The position numbers and the translations under genes were made by a program. This document shows positions 5,685 to 7,777 of a stretch of 7,777 bases of DNA, in pieces. Under the pieces are notes generated by a model. That model did not search any database. It worked only from the letters and a program-made list of their open reading frames with translations, and was not told where the DNA came from. The stretch is from contig PEVZ01000068.1 of NCBI GenBank assembly GCA_002779665.1, positions 7,122 to 14,898 of the forward strand, given 5' to 3'. This DNA comes from Candidatus Roizmanbacteria bacterium CG06_land_8_20_14_3_00_34_14. Lineage in GTDB: Bacteria > Patescibacteriota > Microgenomatia > UBA1406 > GWC2-37-13. The first letter of the stretch is position 1; each line of letters starts with the position of its first letter.

Positions 5685-6689
5685 ATGTCTAAGATTTTAA
5701 TCACTGGTGCTGGTGGCTACATCGGTTCGGTTGCCACTGATTTATTTTTGTCGAAAGGTTACGAAGTTGTAGGGATTGACAACTTTCAAACAGGATACAA
5801 GGAGCCGTTGGAATTATTAAAAAATAAATATCTGGGTAAATTTCATTACTATGAAGCTGATTTAAAAAATGACCTCTCCCCTATCTTTGAGAAAGAAAAA
5901 GATATCGCCGCGGTTATTCATTACGCCGCTTCTTGTTTGGTTGACGAGTCGATGAATGACCCGGGGAAATATTTTTTGAATAATGTAGCCGTGACCTCCA
6001 ATCTACTTTCCACAATGGATAAATATAATATCAAGAATATTATTTTTTCTTCAACTTGCGCAATTTATGGTGAGGCAAAATATTTTCCAATTGACGAAAA
6101 ACATCCTCTTAAACCAACGACTCCCTACGGCGCTTCAAAGAAAATGGCTGAAGAAGTCATTTCTTGGCACGGAAAATTAAAAGGTTTCAATTATATGATC
6201 CTTAGATATTTTAATGTTTGCGGTGCATCAGAGGATGGGTCGATCGGCGATTCCAAAAAACCTTCCTCTCTTTTGGTACAAAATGCAGTTCGGGGCGCTT
6301 TGGGTATCGAAAAATTTTTCCTAACCTGTCCGGAAGTTGATACTCCTGATAAAACCCCAATACGAGACTATATTGACGTAGTTGATTTAAATGAGGCTCA
6401 TTTAAAAGCTTTAGAATATTTATTATCAACAAAAAAAAGTGAAATAATAAATTTGGGGACTGGGACAGGTAGCTCAGTTTTGGAAGTAATTAATCAAGTT
6501 AAGAAATTAACCGGTGTTGAGATTCCAATTTTAAAAGCTAATATCAGACAAGGAGATGATGCTAAGAAAGTGGCAGACATAAAAAAAGCGGAAAAAATTT
6601 TAGGTTGGAAACCGAACAAAACGATTGAAGATTCAGTCAGATCTCTCATTGTTTGGTATAAAAGCCATCCGAACGGTTGGGAGAAATAA
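5685..6689 (+). CDS. galE: UDP-glucose 4-epimerase (GalE-type short-chain epimerase)
   Basis: NAD-dependent sugar-nucleotide epimerase of the extended short-chain dehydrogenase family, interconverting UDP-glucose and UDP-galactose or the N-acetyl forms. It begins MSKILITGAGGYIGS with the NAD-binding G8-x-x-G11-x-x-G14. The catalytic set is T124 in SSTCAIYG plus Y148 and K152 in YGASK, matching E. coli GalE S124, Y149 and K153. GalE-like substrate regions follow: RYFNVCGASEDG, a DTPDKTPIRDYIDVVDL block and the INLGTGTGSSVLEV block. The length (334 aa) is typical. The frame is open back to 5628, but those extra residues are hydrophobic valine-rich translation of the 9-mer array, and the ATG at 5685 gives the correct family N-terminus. 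It would feed UDP-sugar to the neighbouring glycosyltransferases. Related UDP-sugar epimerases are a possible alternative; the exact substrate is unproven. Confidence 0.88.
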   Translation: MSKILITGAGGYIGSVATDLFLSKGYEVVGIDNFQTGYKEPLELLKNKYLGKFHYYEADLKNDLSPIFEKEKDIAAVIHYAASCLVDESMNDPGKYFLNNVAVTSNLLSTMDKYNIKNIIFSSTCAIYGEAKYFPIDEKHPLKPTTPYGASKKMAEEVISWHGKLKGFNYMILRYFNVCGASEDGSIGDSKKPSSLLVQNAVRGALGIEKFFLTCPEVDTPDKTPIRDYIDVVDLNEAHLKALEYLLSTKKSEIINLGTGTGSSVLEVINQVKKLTGVEIPILKANIRQGDDAKKVADIKKAEKILGWKPNKTIEDSVRSLIVWYKSHPNGWEK

Positions 6690-6690
6690 T

Positions 6691-6699
6691 TGGTATAAT
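6691..6699 (+). promoter_or_regulatory. Extended -10 promoter (TGGTATAAT) of tRNA-Gly
   Basis: A perfect TATAAT at 6694-6699 preceded by TGG gives an ideal extended -10 element. Transcription would start near 6706, about 5 bases before the mature tRNA 5' end, leaving a very short leader. No -35 hexamer at normal spacing is clear; the region would fall inside the end of the epimerase gene. Confidence 0.65.
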
Positions 6700-6710
6700 A
6701 TATATTCAAA

Positions 6711-6781
6711 GCGGGATTAGTTCATCGGTAGAATATCTGCTTTCCAAGCAGAGGGGACGGGTTCGACTCCCGTATCCCGCT
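6711..6781 (+). tRNA. tRNA-Gly (anticodon TCC)
   Basis: Complete cloverleaf of 71 bases. The acceptor stem GCGGGAT pairs perfectly with ATCCCGC (ending 6780) and the discriminator base is T, usual for bacterial tRNA-Gly. The anticodon stem TCTGC/GCAGA encloses loop TTTCCAA, giving anticodon TCC (reads GGA and, by wobble, other Gly codons). The T arm is ACGGG TTCGACT CCCGT. The 3' CCA is not encoded (TCTT follows), so it must be added after transcription. The gene has its own extended -10 promoter and sits between the epimerase and glycosyltransferase genes. Confidence 0.96.
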
Positions 6782-6809
6782 CTTTAGGTTGTTGTAACAG
6801 TCTAAATTA

Positions 6810-7777
6810 ATGTTTAATAAAAAAATTCTTCTCATTTTTCTCTTCGCTTTCTTAATTCGTTTAATTGCTCTTAATCAATCCCTCTGGCTTGACGAAGCGA
6901 TCACCGCCAGTGTGGTGAAGAACTTTAGTTTTTTACAGATTATCACTAAATTTTCTCCGACCGACTTTCATCCCCCGCTATATTATCTATTTATGAAATT
7001 ATGGACGAATATGTTTGGTTACTCAGAAATAGCTTTAAGAATGCCTTCGGTTTTATTTAGTTTGGGAACGGGATGGGTAGTTTATTTGATTGGCGGGGTT
7101 TGGTCCGCAGTATTCTTCCTATTTAATCCACTGATAGTTTATTACTCTCAAGAAGCCCGTATGTATATGATAGTAACTTTTTTTCTCACCGTGGCGTTAT
7201 ATTATTTTCTTAAAAACAGGAACCAAATTATATTTGGACTGTTTATTTCTTTAGCCCTTCTAACATTCTATGGATCAATATTCCTGATAGTTAGTTTTCT
7301 ATTGTTTTCCTTATACAAAAAGAATTATAAATTTTTTCTACTTAATACTTTCTACTTAATACTGACTACTTTAATCATCAGCCCTCTCCTTTATCAGCAA
7401 CTAATTAATTCTAAAGTTGCCCTTAGTCAAGTCACCAATTGGTCAATAGTACTTGGTAAAGCCAATCTAAAAAATCTACTTTTAATTCCAATAAAATTTT
7501 CAATTGGCAGAATTAGTTTTTATCCTAAGTGGTTGTATTGGGGAATAGCAGGAACCTGGACAGCGTTTATTTTGTTTATTATAAGGAAGACAGTCCTTCT
7601 TATAAGGACTGTCCTTATTAAGACTGTCTTTTATTTACTTATTTTTCCACTAATCTTGGGATTCTTAGTTTCATTTTTTACCCCAATGTTGCAACATTTT
7701 CGATTCATCTATTTAATTCCTATCTTAGCAATCATTTTAGCCTCTGGAAAAAAAACTTCGATGTATCGATACATCGA
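6810..7777 (+). CDS. PMT_2/GT39-like membrane glycosyltransferase, 3' truncated by the window
   Basis: GT-C fold enzyme predicted to transfer a sugar from a polyprenyl-phosphate donor on the outer side of the membrane. About 322 codons are present without a stop and the frame continues past the edge. The first membrane helix (about residues 4-22) is followed by the catalytic loop motif LWLDEA (D28, E29) and by DFHPPLYY (H54-Y59). SQEARMY (about 113-119) is another signature of the PMT_2/ArnT-like group. Several more hydrophobic helices follow, and QHFRFIYLIPI near the end fits the family's later helices. The ATG at 6810 gives the right distance to the DE motif; there is no Shine-Dalgarno sequence. 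Three loops carry repeat-derived coding: a 14-bp tandem duplication (about residues 176-185), a triple near-palindrome encoding alternating RTV/KTV units (about 259-273), and a palindrome at the last bases. Donor and acceptor are unknown. Confidence 0.82.
   Translation, partial: MFNKKILLIFLFAFLIRLIALNQSLWLDEAITASVVKNFSFLQIITKFSPTDFHPPLYYLFMKLWTNMFGYSEIALRMPSVLFSLGTGWVVYLIGGVWSAVFFLFNPLIVYYSQEARMYMIVTFFLTVALYYFLKNRNQIIFGLFISLALLTFYGSIFLIVSFLLFSLYKKNYKFFLLNTFYLILTTLIISPLLYQQLINSKVALSQVTNWSIVLGKANLKNLLLIPIKFSIGRISFYPKWLYWGIAGTWTAFILFIIRKTVLLIRTVLIKTVFYLLIFPLILGFLVSFFTPMLQHFRFIYLIPILAIILASGKKTSMYRYI
7336..7363 (+). repeat. Perfect 14-bp tandem duplication inside the glycosyltransferase gene
   Basis: TTCTACTTAATACT occurs at 7336-7349 and again, base for base, at 7350-7363; a partial match (GACTACTT) follows. 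It encodes part of FLLNTFYLILTT, at the loop-to-helix junction after a Lys-rich cytoplasmic-looking stretch. Fourteen is not a multiple of three, so the copies are read in different frames without a stop. Confidence 0.8.
7585..7630. repeat. Three near-palindromic AAGGACTGTCCTT-type units within a coding region
   Basis: Units are centred at about 7592, 7610 and 7625: AAGACAGTCCTT (7587-7598), AAGGACTGTCCTT (7604-7616) and AAGACTGTCTT (7620-7630). Each is nearly self-complementary. The first two also pair with each other as a perfect 10-bp stem (7589-7598 with 7604-7613) around a 5-base loop. The block reads in frame as K/R-T-V-L-(L)-I repeats (residues about 259-273) in the loop between two membrane helices. 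Confidence 0.85.
7758..7777. repeat. Perfect 20-bp palindrome at the window edge
   Basis: TCGATGTATC followed by its exact reverse complement GATACATCGA. It lies in frame in the glycosyltransferase gene, coding Ser-Met-Tyr-Arg-Tyr-Ile just after a Gly-Lys-Lys loop. Because the window ends on its last base, it may be part of a longer array. Confidence 0.85.

Noticed and set aside
6211..6709. Open frames on the - strand opposite the epimerase gene
   Set aside because: Antisense readings of conserved GalE blocks; one also runs over the tRNA promoter region.
1265..6781. Integrated element bounded by the Xer-like recombinase and tRNA-Gly
   Set aside because: The recombinase is 4.5 kb from the tRNA and looks like housekeeping Xer. 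I found no duplicate of the tRNA 3' end near it; a short resemblance at about 1908-1920 is inside the recombinase gene and too imperfect.
6781..6809. Intrinsic terminator after tRNA-Gly
   Set aside because: Only a short T-rich start and no GC stem with a T-run are visible, so read-through into the glycosyltransferase gene is possible.

Overview
The window is AT-rich, tightly packed DNA with every gene on the + strand. It most resembles a small-genome bacterium of the Candidate Phyla Radiation (Patescibacteria, Microgenomates-like). That placement is an inference from base composition, missing Shine-Dalgarno sequences, Thr/Pro-rich stalks, several GT-C type membrane glycosyltransferases and short intergenic repeat arrays; no marker gene proves it. 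The standard genetic code fits every gene.

Layout: the tail of an unrecognised gene (to 104); a membrane-anchored M15-type peptidoglycan peptidase with a Thr/Pro stalk (109-1158); a head-to-head repeat array; a complete XerC/D-type tyrosine recombinase (1265-2203); a second repeat array touching the next start codon; a DUF2079 membrane protein (2269-3714); a polyprenyl-phosphate sugar synthase-like GT2 enzyme (3731-4621); an EamA/DMT transporter overlapping it by 4 bases (4618-5538); an inverted pair of a different 9-mer array; a GalE-type epimerase (5685-6689); tRNA-Gly(TCC) (6711-6781); and the start of a PMT_2/GT39-like glycosyltransferase that runs off the window (6810-7777).

The metabolic theme is the cell envelope. 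GalE would supply a UDP-sugar, the GT2 enzyme would load a sugar onto a polyprenyl phosphate on the cytoplasmic side, the EamA protein is a candidate for moving that lipid-sugar across the membrane, and the two GT-C-like proteins would use it outside. The M15 peptidase trims the wall. The flippase role and the pathway order are inference.

The most unusual content is a set of at least six unrelated short-repeat types within 7.8 kb. Two are 9-mer arrays at gene junctions (GTTYATAAA and AATACTACY), each occurring at least once as an inverted pair. The others lie inside coding sequence: a 7-mer array just after the DDGS motif of the GT2 enzyme, and a 14-bp tandem duplication, a triple near-palindrome and a perfect 20-bp palindrome in the last glycosyltransferase. 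The junction arrays supply stop codons, C-terminal tails, possibly a start codon and possibly a -35 box. In addition, three genes have a -10-like hexamer placed so that transcription would begin at or next to the ATG, suggesting leaderless mRNAs.
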